33,166 nucleotides of DNA from Clostridia bacterium. Lineage in GTDB: Bacteria; Bacillota; Clostridia; Christensenellales; SZUA-584. The stretch spans positions 1-33,166 of the forward strand of contig JABGQS010000025.1 in NCBI GenBank assembly GCA_018648645.1, given 5' to 3'. Each line of letters starts with the position of its first letter. Position 1 is the stretch's first letter. Shown one piece after another: positions 23,309 to 30,442 of this stretch. Position numbers and translations under genes: made by a program. Below the pieces are notes generated by a model. It made no database searches. It saw only the letters and a list, made by a program, of their open reading frames with translations, and was not told where the DNA came from.

Positions 23309-24757
23309 ATGAAAAAAAATAACGAACCGAACGAAATGGATAACAGCGCAAACTTGCCTGACGAGCTAAGCCAAGGCGAGCAAAATGCTCAGCCGATAGA
23401 TGAAGCTGCGCCTGTGCAGCAAAGTGCGCAGTACAGCGAACAAAACAACTATCCGCAATATCAGGCAGCTCCGGTGCAGTATTATCAGCAGACGAGCAAA
23501 AAGCCCGGGATAAGCACCGGGAAAAGGGTTTTAATAGCGCTCATGTTGGTGCTCGCTTTTATACTTGGCGGCGTCCTCACAGCTTTTGTGGTTATGCCTT
23601 TGATAGAGGCGGACTATTCCGATATCTTCTCAAATTGGCTGCCACAGGATAGGGCTGTCATCGAGGAAGCAGCGCCCGAAGATACAGAATCAGAAGACAC
23701 ATCGGGAGTCGCGATTACCTCGGATGAGGACGAGGCACAGCCTCCGCCGCAAACAACGAGCAGCGCAGACATCGGCGGAGAAAAACCAAACATCGACCAG
23801 GCAAGCAACCCGATTGTGCAGATTGCAGAGGAAGTCGGACCTGCAGTTGTTGGAGTCACGGTAAGCATAAACCAAGCAAACGGGGAGCAAAACGCAGTAA
23901 TAGACAGCGGATACGGCACAGGGTTCATCATCAGCGAAAACGGGTACATTGTGACGAACAACCACGTTGTGCAGGATAGCGATTCTGTACGTGTTACGCT
24001 CGTGGACGGAACAGAATATGAAGCGACGGTTGTCGGTACAGACGCGGCGAGCGACATTGCAGTAATCAAAATTGAAGCCACAGGGCTTACGGTTGCGGCG
24101 CTTGGTGACTCAGACGAATTAAGGGTGGGCGAAACTGTAGTTGCAATTGGCAACCCGCTTGGCACAAACCTCGCAGGCAGCGTTACATCCGGCATCGTCA
24201 GCGCGCTTAACCGCGTGATATCGACTGGCGGCTACAGCCAAAAATATGTACAGACAGATGCAGCTATCAACCCCGGCAACAGCGGAGGTCCGCTTCTCAA
24301 CATCGAGGGCGAAGTTATCGGCATCAACACGCTAAAGACGTATCTCGCGGGCTACGACGACTACGGCGTGCCCATCGGCACAGAAGGCATCGGCTTCGCA
24401 ATACCTGCAAGCACCGCTATTCCGATTATCGAGAAGCTGATGACGCAAGGATATGTAGAACGTCCGGGCATCGGTGTTTCGTGCCTTATTGATGTGACAA
24501 ACGCGTACAACGTGGAAGGCGCTCCCGACGGCGTTACTGTAGTCGAAGTTGTTAAAGGCGGACCGGCGGACGATGCCAACCTAATGGTAAACGATATCAT
24601 CATCGCTGTTGGCGGTGTAACCATCAACACGGTAGAGGAGCTGGTGGAGCAGATTCGAACTCACGCCATCGGCGAATTGGTAGAATTCACAATATGGCGA
24701 GACGGGGAAGAGCTTACACTGACAACAGTTATTGGCGATTTGAACAAAATGAACTAG
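23309..24757 (+). CDS. HtrA/DegP-like membrane-anchored serine protease
   Basis: 482 residues of the S1C family. It has a 70-residue cytoplasmic Gln/Pro/Glu-rich N-terminus, a membrane span at about 74-97, and an acidic extracellular linker. The trypsin-like domain carries the catalytic triad His219 (NNHVV), Asp249 (ASDIAVIKI) and Ser325 (NPGNSGGP). One PDZ domain (about 375-480, GVTVVEVVKGGPAD) follows. These proteases degrade or refold misfolded extracytoplasmic proteins and are often controlled by two-component systems. The ribosome site AAAGGAGAACGA fixes the start. It is the last gene of the operon, with a terminator directly after. Confidence 0.96.
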   Translation: MKKNNEPNEMDNSANLPDELSQGEQNAQPIDEAAPVQQSAQYSEQNNYPQYQAAPVQYYQQTSKKPGISTGKRVLIALMLVLAFILGGVLTAFVVMPLIEADYSDIFSNWLPQDRAVIEEAAPEDTESEDTSGVAITSDEDEAQPPPQTTSSADIGGEKPNIDQASNPIVQIAEEVGPAVVGVTVSINQANGEQNAVIDSGYGTGFIISENGYIVTNNHVVQDSDSVRVTLVDGTEYEATVVGTDAASDIAVIKIEATGLTVAALGDSDELRVGETVVAIGNPLGTNLAGSVTSGIVSALNRVISTGGYSQKYVQTDAAINPGNSGGPLLNIEGEVIGINTLKTYLAGYDDYGVPIGTEGIGFAIPASTAIPIIEKLMTQGYVERPGIGVSCLIDVTNAYNVEGAPDGVTVVEVVKGGPADDANLMVNDIIIAVGGVTINTVEELVEQIRTHAIGELVEFTIWRDGEELTLTTVIGDLNKMN

Positions 24758-24768
24758 CAGCAGCAAAG

Positions 24769-24797
24769 CCGGCATCTTCGATGGTGCCGGTTTTTTT
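24769..24797 (+). terminator. Terminator of the htrA operon
   Basis: CCGGCATC (24769-24776) pairs with GGTGCCGG (24783-24790) with one G-T wobble, followed by seven T. Confidence 0.9.
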
Positions 24798-24830
24798 GTG
24801 CCCAAACATACAGATATTAATAATTTGTGA

Positions 24831-24848
24831 ATGTGACATATCTCACAT
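24831..24848 (+). promoter_or_regulatory. Crp/Fnr-family binding site upstream of the RIC gene
   Basis: TGTGA-CATATC-TCACA (24832-24847) matches the full two-fold consensus of Crp/Fnr-type regulators and is extended by A/T on each side. A TACAAT at 24869-24874 would start RNA near 24881, which places the site centre at about -41.5, the class II activator position. Fnr, HcpR or DnrD-like regulators are candidates; none is encoded in the window. Confidence 0.75.
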
Positions 24849-24868
24849 CTTATCTTACAGCATTAATG

Positions 24869-24874
24869 TACAAT
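24869..24874 (+). promoter_or_regulatory. -10 element of the RIC gene
   Basis: TACAAT lies 21 bases after the Crp/Fnr-type site, with no recognisable -35 except the site itself, as expected for an activator-dependent promoter. The leader to the ATG is about 66 bases. Confidence 0.55.
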
Positions 24875-24946
24875 TAGGCTGTAATCAAGCGAAACAAAGC
24901 AAGTGATAAATAAAAACGACAATATAAATAAAGGACGAAAACAATT

Positions 24947-25633
24947 ATGAACATAGGAGTCAAAAGCACATTGGGTGATATTGTAACAGCATACCCGGGT
25001 ACAGTAAAAGTGATGAATAAGTATAAAATCGACTATTGCTGCGGGGGCAAGGACGTTCTTGAGGACGTGCTGGCAGACTTGCCGGGAGATTCTGATGCTG
25101 TAGTAAACGAGCTGGAGTCAACAACACAAGAGCAGGACAATCAAGTAGTTGTTGATTGGAGTCAGCAATCGCCCTCACAAATAGTAGACTATATACTGGA
25201 CAATCATCATACATTTATGAAGGAAACGCTGGAAGAGCTGAACATGCTCATGTTTAGAATTCTAAAGGTACATTACAAATCAGACGGCGAGAGCCTGTTG
25301 AAGATTCACAAACTGTTCGGAACGTTAAAAACAGAACTGGAAGAGCATTTAGTTAAAGAGGAAGAGAACCTGTTTCCTTTGATAGTCGAGTACGAAGCGA
25401 CAAAAAGCGACGTAACAAAGCAAGCGATACTGAAATTCATCGCAGACACCGAGGACGAGCACGATGCGGCGGGCGACTTGTTTAGAGCGCTGGAGGAAGC
25501 GACCGACGATTTCACAGCGCCGGAGTACGCGTGCTATTCGTACAAAAGAACCTTCGAGCTTCTTGACGCGCTCGAGAAAGACACATTCAACCACATACAC
25601 ATGGAGAACAGCATTCTGTTTCCAATGATATAG
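24947..25633 (+). CDS. RIC family iron-sulfur cluster repair di-iron protein (ScdA/YtfE)
   Basis: 228 residues. The N-terminal ScdA_N/DUF542 domain has the diagnostic DYCCGGKDVLEDV (Cys31, Cys32). The hemerythrin-like domain provides the di-iron ligands in DNHHTF, KVHYK, EEHLVKEEENLFP, DEHDAAGDLF and the final FNHIHMENSILFPM. RIC proteins repair iron-sulfur clusters damaged by nitric oxide or oxidants in the cytoplasm. AAAGGACGAAAACA precedes the ATG. It stands alone behind a Crp/Fnr-type site, which agrees with redox or nitrosative-stress control. Confidence 0.96.
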   Translation: MNIGVKSTLGDIVTAYPGTVKVMNKYKIDYCCGGKDVLEDVLADLPGDSDAVVNELESTTQEQDNQVVVDWSQQSPSQIVDYILDNHHTFMKETLEELNMLMFRILKVHYKSDGESLLKIHKLFGTLKTELEEHLVKEEENLFPLIVEYEATKSDVTKQAILKFIADTEDEHDAAGDLFRALEEATDDFTAPEYACYSYKRTFELLDALEKDTFNHIHMENSILFPMI

Positions 25634-25658
25634 TTAACACACATTTCATGCGCATAAC

Positions 25659-25692
25659 AAAGCCCGCCATAATCGAAACTATGACGGGCTTT
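25659..25692. terminator. Bidirectional terminator between RIC and MFS genes
   Basis: AAAGCCCG (25659-25666) pairs with CGGGCTTT (25685-25692), with an additional CAT/ATG pairing after one mismatch. It sits between two convergent genes and has T/A runs on both sides. Confidence 0.78.
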
Positions 25693-25712
25693 GCTGTCTT
25701 CGTATAAGTTAC

Positions 25713-26927
25713 TTATTCCAGCTTTTTCGTTTCCTTCAAGAAAACTTTAGACTCTCGCATTTTCAGCGCAACAGGGATTTGCAGCAGCGCGATAATCAGC
25801 AGGAACAGCATACTCCAAAGCACGCTGGATTCGCTGATAATCTCGAACGCGAGCACGAATATCAGTCCGGAAACCTGCCCCATCAGCATGACCATGCCAA
25901 ACGATGTGCCCTCTTTCGAAGGGTACGCAGCCTCGGCACCGTGCTGGAACAATATCGGCGCGAGTCCCATAACCAAGAACCCCATCAGTCCGTAAACAAT
26001 CATGATTAAGATGGGCAGTTTGAAGAAAGTCAGCGCTGCAAGCAGCAAGAGCAGCACGACCATTCCCGTTTTTAGCAGCACCATTCTCTTGCGTATCTTG
26101 TCCGAGAAAATAGGCACCACCACCGCACCGACAACGCCGGCGACAAGGAAAACGACTCCTGCAATACCGGCCTGGAGCATCATGCCTTTGGGTTCAAGTA
26201 TGCTTTCTATCATGCTAAGCAGTGTGTTAAGAAGTCCTATGGAAACAAATCCGATGACGAGCACAATCAAGTACTGTCTATTTTTAAACAGCGCTTTGAT
26301 AGATCTGAAGTTCATGTCCTCTTTAGGCTCGGGCGGACCGGGCATCACAGGCGGGTTCTCTCTGGTCAGTATCAAAGCCGCGGCACCCGCGATAACGGTA
26401 ATCAGCGCAAATATGCCCATCATGTTTTTCATGCCGAGACCAAACAGCGTTGCAGAAAACGCCATGGGGATTATGAACCCGAGATACTGCGCCATAACCA
26501 ACAGCCCCGAAGCGGTTGCGCGCTCTTTCACCGGGAACCAGTTTGACGGCACCTTGGTCGAAATGTTGATTATGAACGGCTGAGCCGCAGCCATAGCGAA
26601 CTGGCAGATAATCGCGACAGTAAAGTCCTCTGCAAACACATATCTTAGGACAGCCGGGATTACCATCAGCACCACGCCGATTGCCACGGATTTTTTGAAC
26701 CCGTATTTATCGACCACCCAAGACGCCGGCATAGCAAGCAGAATGTACATAAACATATAGCTCATTGCAAACAGCGTGATGCTTATCTCGCTAACGCCAA
26801 AAAAGCTCTCAACCTGGCTCGATATCGGGGCAAACGCCAGCCAATATATCTCTGTTGCGATGATAATCGGGACAAGCGCAGCCAAGACAAGCCACCTTTT
26901 CTTAAACGTTTTGTATTCCGTTTCCAT
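25713..26927 (-). CDS. Major facilitator superfamily transporter
   Basis: A 404-residue protein with twelve hydrophobic spans. The loop between spans 2 and 3, SWVVDKYGFKKSVAIG, is a clear MFS motif A, and FSDKIRKRMVLLKTG is its counterpart in the second half. The middle loop is acidic and proline-rich (PPVMPGPPEPKEDMNFRS), and the C-terminus is basic. Overall it resembles the nitrate/nitrite-porter-like and hexose-phosphate-like branches, but I cannot name the substrate. The ATG at 26927 is preceded by GGAGGTATTT; an in-frame ATG at 26948 would lie upstream of that site. The start region carries a 21-base inverted repeat that may be an operator. Confidence 0.9.
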   Translation of the reverse strand: METEYKTFKKRWLVLAALVPIIIATEIYWLAFAPISSQVESFFGVSEISITLFAMSYMFMYILLAMPASWVVDKYGFKKSVAIGVVLMVIPAVLRYVFAEDFTVAIICQFAMAAAQPFIINISTKVPSNWFPVKERATASGLLVMAQYLGFIIPMAFSATLFGLGMKNMMGIFALITVIAGAAALILTRENPPVMPGPPEPKEDMNFRSIKALFKNRQYLIVLVIGFVSIGLLNTLLSMIESILEPKGMMLQAGIAGVVFLVAGVVGAVVVPIFSDKIRKRMVLLKTGMVVLLLLLAALTFFKLPILIMIVYGLMGFLVMGLAPILFQHGAEAAYPSKEGTSFGMVMLMGQVSGLIFVLAFEIISESSVLWSMLFLLIIALLQIPVALKMRESKVFLKETKKLE

Positions 26928-26971
26928 AAATACCTCCGTTATTGCCATCGTTATAATTATTTTCTTTTGAA

Positions 26972-26992
26972 ATAGTATTTGATATATACTAT
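26972..26992 (-). promoter_or_regulatory. Inverted repeat in the MFS promoter region
   Basis: Perfect 7-base arms ATAGTAT (26972-26978) and ATACTAT (26986-26992) flank seven bases, 45-65 bases before the start codon. On the minus strand the repeat overlaps TATATA-like -10 sequences with TTGAAC 19 bases upstream. A dimeric repressor, for example of MarR, GntR or TetR type, is possible. Confidence 0.5.
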
Positions 26993-27161
26993 CATAAATC
27001 TTTTACCGTTCAACCAATGTCATTGTAACTTAACATAAATGGAACATATCTGCCCCCGAGAGTATTTTGTACAGGTAGAAGATGAGATTATTGAAAAATG
27101 GACTAACATATGATAGACTAAAAAGAACAAAAAATACAATGTTTGGAGATTCGTTAACAGC

Positions 27162-28499
27162 ATGGATACTATCGTATACTCTGCACCCAAGAAAAGATAT
27201 TTAGGGCTCATTATCCCCTTCGCTATAGTGTTTGCATTGTTGATTGCGGCGTGTGTCTATTTTTATATTAGCTATACTAACTATAACGAAGCGCTGGCTA
27301 GCCTGGACATAGAGAAATATGAAGCGGACATTGAGCCAAGCGATGTTTGGGAAAACGAAATAGAGCTTTCAGGTAAAAGTATTCTCGAGCTAAACTGCGA
27401 ATTTGTTGAAAAGGCACTATACATTACTCCAAACGGATTGACGATACAAAGCCTTGCCGGTGAGTGGCGGAGCAATGACTTAACAAGAATATATGAGGAG
27501 CTCTTGAAAAACGAACACGGTGTCGAGCTAGATTACTTGGCAGAAATCGTTTTGAAACCAGGCGACTCCGTATACGGCGATTTTGCCGGCGAGTATTATG
27601 AGGAGAGCAAGACTTTATCGGCCTCGGTTGTGTTCAGTCCATTCATTGACAGCGTCTATATAAACTTTGCGACTTTGGATTACGGATACATCTACCTATA
27701 CAATATGAATGACTATGATGAAGTGCGGCAAGTTGCAAGCACGCTCTCTCACGAGTACGGGCATCACTATACCTTCTTCCATTTCTTTTCGGACGACAAT
27801 GAAAGAAGAGAGAATACAGAGTACTATGAGCTTAGAGGACTTAGCGAGTTCCCCGACGCGATTGAATATACCAGCTATGACGAATACTTAAAAATGCATG
27901 CGTGGGATATAAGTGAAATTGCTGCAGAGGACTATGTTCAATTCTTGGGCTCACCAACGAGCAAAGAGATTGGCGAGTACATGGACATAAAAGAAGCGCT
28001 GTATACAGCGGATATGGAGTTCGTGGGCAGCACGCAAACCTATCATTACAACGCATTCGCACAGGAAAACCCGGTCATACCTTTGGCCGAGCAGGTAGAA
28101 GGTTTGGAGGACTACTTCTATTCCTTCATCGATGAAGACTATGTTGAGCAATATACTGAGTATCCGCCTATTGTTATCGAAGCACAGAGAAAAAGGTCTC
28201 GCGGCAAGACTCATTATATACTCACCTGGAACGAGCTTGAGCTGCAAAGCGGCAGCGAAGTTATTTACACGGTAGTTTGTTATGATGCAGATGATGGAGA
28301 GATATACAGCGTTATAAAAACAATCTCCGGAGAAGAAGATTTGTCTGCGATTATTGGCACACCCACTCGAAAAAGGGGCAGTTGGATTTATTGGTGGAAC
28401 GATGGAACAATGGACGAGGACAGAATATTCCGCGTGCTCGCATACATCGTTGACGAGGGTATTGTAGTTGGCTCAGAGCCATATTACGCAGACTTCTAA
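27162..28499 (+). CDS. Membrane-anchored putative zinc metallopeptidase (HEYGH)
   Basis: 445 residues; I do not recognise the family. A short cytoplasmic head (MDTIVYSAPKKR) precedes one membrane span (about 14-36), so the bulk faces outward. Residues about 150-260 contain the zinc-peptidase motif HEYGH at 197-201. Upstream lies a hydrophobic strand (YGYIYLYNMN); downstream is an acidic stretch and the helix SEIAAEDYVQFLG (251-263), where Glu252 or Glu256 could be the third zinc ligand, a gluzincin-like plan. Residues about 335-445 look like a beta-sandwich (fibronectin III-like: PPIVIEAQRKR...YILTWNELE...YTVVCYDADDG). The ribosome site TTGGAGA has a long gap to the ATG. The gene ends 4 bases inside the convergent lipoprotein gene. 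Confidence 0.75.
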   Translation: MDTIVYSAPKKRYLGLIIPFAIVFALLIAACVYFYISYTNYNEALASLDIEKYEADIEPSDVWENEIELSGKSILELNCEFVEKALYITPNGLTIQSLAGEWRSNDLTRIYEELLKNEHGVELDYLAEIVLKPGDSVYGDFAGEYYEESKTLSASVVFSPFIDSVYINFATLDYGYIYLYNMNDYDEVRQVASTLSHEYGHHYTFFHFFSDDNERRENTEYYELRGLSEFPDAIEYTSYDEYLKMHAWDISEIAAEDYVQFLGSPTSKEIGEYMDIKEALYTADMEFVGSTQTYHYNAFAQENPVIPLAEQVEGLEDYFYSFIDEDYVEQYTEYPPIVIEAQRKRSRGKTHYILTWNELELQSGSEVIYTVVCYDADDGEIYSVIKTISGEEDLSAIIGTPTRKRGSWIYWWNDGTMDEDRIFRVLAYIVDEGIVVGSEPYYADF

Positions 28500-29275
28500 C
28501 CTTTGCGCCTCAACACAAAGAATATAATCAGGAACACGACTAGAGCAAGCGCTGCACCGCCGCCGCAGTATAGCAGTATTCGCCATATTTTATTTGTCGA
28601 GCTGGTTAGATTCTCGTGATATTCAACGTTTTCTTGATTAACTATTATTGAGTTTAGAGATATATCTTTCTCATCGCCATATTTTAGATTCCAAGTGGTA
28701 GTTGTAACGTTGTCGCTATACTCCTGCGAATCTGCGTTGGTGTCAACCGTCTCTCCCGGAAGAGAAATTGTCAGCGATAGTTCCGACTCGTTTGCATACA
28801 TGGTCAGAACTTCTTGCATATCCGTTGGTATCACAACGGGATCGCTTCTCCTGATTAAATCAACAAGCATTATTTTAGCATCAAAGTTATACTCATCTTC
28901 AAAAAACGATGAGGAATATTCAAATCCTGCGCTGACAAAAGGAGAGTATTCGCTCTTTAATATTGCGTCCAAGCTTTCATACGCTTCTTTCCTTGTGTCG
29001 TGCTGCTTCTCAAGGGTACCGCTGATGACGAGCAGAGTGGCGTTCTCGTTTACCTCCACCTGCAGACCTTGCAGCTCCAACTGCGCTGTTATAGCGTTTT
29101 TCAAATCGTAATAACTTGCATCCTCAAATTCCTCTATAGTCTTATCAATTTCGAGAGTATAGTTAACCTCTAAAGTGTTGTTTAGATCAAGCTTATATTC
29201 CATTGAAACTTTTGTGCATCCAACGAGAAAAGCAGCAACAAGCAGCAAAGCAATAAGTATAAGTAGTTTCTTCAA
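28496..29275 (-). CDS. LppM-like (DUF3153-type) lipoprotein with C-terminal membrane span
   Basis: 259 residues. The lipobox LVGC (Cys20) follows a typical signal, so the N-terminus is lipid-modified by Lgt. The mature part starts with MEYKLDLNNTLEVNYTLEID, the beta-strand opening seen in LppM/DUF3153 proteins. It is beta-rich and ends in a membrane span (about 230-255) with RRKG as a positive stop, so the protein is anchored at both ends. The start codon is TTG at 29275, supported by AGGGGAG five bases upstream; no better ATG exists. It converges on and overlaps by four bases the HEXXH protein gene. Function is unknown. Confidence 0.82.
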   Translation of the reverse strand: MKKLLILIALLLVAAFLVGCTKVSMEYKLDLNNTLEVNYTLEIDKTIEEFEDASYYDLKNAITAQLELQGLQVEVNENATLLVISGTLEKQHDTRKEAYESLDAILKSEYSPFVSAGFEYSSSFFEDEYNFDAKIMLVDLIRRSDPVVIPTDMQEVLTMYANESELSLTISLPGETVDTNADSQEYSDNVTTTTWNLKYGDEKDISLNSIIVNQENVEYHENLTSSTNKIWRILLYCGGGAALALVVFLIIFFVLRRKG

Positions 29276-29511
29276 AGCGACTCCCCTTTTAAAAAGTATT
29301 AATGCTATTATATTTCATGTTGGAAAAAGTTGCAAATCAAATACGAATCTAATAGTAGTAACTTTAATTGACATCACAGACGAATTAGCCGATCAAGCTA
29401 TATCGGCAAAGAGCATACAAAGACTCTAGCGAAAAGTGTTTCATTTGGTTTGTCTATAGAGTATTTTACTTTTTTATGATATTATTCATACAGAAAAGGC
29501 GGTAGACATAC

Positions 29512-30351
29512 ATGGTAGATTACAAAACTTACGGGCTTCTCGGAGAAAAAATAAGCAAATCCATTTCCCCGCAAATATACAACGCATTGTTCCAAGAGCT
29601 TAAAATACCTGCGGTGTACATGCCGTTTGCGGTATCTCGAGAAAAGTTTATAACGGCGCTTCCGATACTTCGGGAGCACTTTGCAGGTTTCACAGTTGCG
29701 GCGCCATATCGGCTTGATATCGTTGCGCATCTCGATCAACTGGACGAGTCGGTAAGGCGGGTGGGCGCAGCCAACACTGTCAAGGTGAGCGGCGGCAAAA
29801 CCATCGGGTACAACACCGACATGGAGGCTTTCGGGCGTAGTCTTATCGGGTTCGCGGGCAACTTGTTTGACAAGGATGTGCTGCTAATCGGCGCAGGCGG
29901 CGCGGCATACGCAGCAGCAAACGTGCTTCTCGAGAAAGGCGCTTTTTTGACAATCGTGTCAAGAAACGCCGCTAACGCCATGACGCTTCAAAGCAGCTTG
30001 CAAAAGCGCTACAACAAGAATCGAATCAAAGTAATCAAAGGGCTCTCGCACAGCGATGAGTTTTTCGCAGTGTTCAACATGGCGGCGGTAGATATAGAAA
30101 GCAAGCAATCGGAAATCACAATTCATGCGCACACATACCGGAACATGAAATACGCGTATGAAGTATCTTGTTTTGACACAGTTTTTTTGAAAAAAGCAGA
30201 CGACTTTGGCGCAAAGACAAAGAACGGCTATGACATGCTGTTCTATCACGCAATCGGAGCGCTGAAAATTTGGCAGGGCGAAACAAAAGGGCTTGACGTA
30301 GCCGCCATCACCAAGCTCTATAACAACGTCAAGGAAGGAATCTCGTGGTAA
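29512..30351 (+). CDS. Shikimate dehydrogenase-like protein with altered catalytic residue
   Basis: 279 residues with AroE architecture. The substrate-binding N-terminal half has SKSISPQIYN (15-24) and GAANTV (85-90), GYNTD (99-103) carries the catalytic Asp103, and the Rossmann nucleotide motif LLIGAGGAAYAAANVLL is at 124-140. In typical AroE the motif NVTxPxK provides the catalytic lysine; here it reads FTVAAPYR, with Arg67 at that place. Other usual C-terminal AroE motifs are also weakened. It may be a divergent shikimate or quinate dehydrogenase or a paralogue with another substrate. No other shikimate-pathway gene is nearby. It is monocistronic, with a terminator after it. Confidence 0.85.
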   Translation: MVDYKTYGLLGEKISKSISPQIYNALFQELKIPAVYMPFAVSREKFITALPILREHFAGFTVAAPYRLDIVAHLDQLDESVRRVGAANTVKVSGGKTIGYNTDMEAFGRSLIGFAGNLFDKDVLLIGAGGAAYAAANVLLEKGAFLTIVSRNAANAMTLQSSLQKRYNKNRIKVIKGLSHSDEFFAVFNMAAVDIESKQSEITIHAHTYRNMKYAYEVSCFDTVFLKKADDFGAKTKNGYDMLFYHAIGALKIWQGETKGLDVAAITKLYNNVKEGISW

Positions 30352-30376
30352 TCCTTTCAGTTTAAACAGTCAAGCA

Positions 30377-30413
30377 AAAAGCGCCGGAGCATATTCGCTC
30401 GGACGCTTTTTTT
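30377..30413. terminator. Bidirectional terminator between aroE-like and C11 genes
   Basis: AAAAGCGCCGGAGC (30377-30390) pairs with GCTCGGACGCTTTT (30397-30410) with two internal mismatches, followed by TTT. The A tract on the 5' side gives a T tract for the minus-strand gene ending at 30443. Confidence 0.8.
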
Positions 30414-30442
30414 CTGCTTAATCTGCAATCTTGAAGGCTCGC

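Noticed and set aside
26928-26948. Earlier ATG for the second MFS transporter
   Set aside because: It lies upstream of GGAGGT, which is placed to serve the ATG at 26927.
29512-30351. Assigning the gene symbol aroE
   Set aside because: The catalytic lysine position is arginine and the C-terminal motifs are weak, so the classical activity is not assured.
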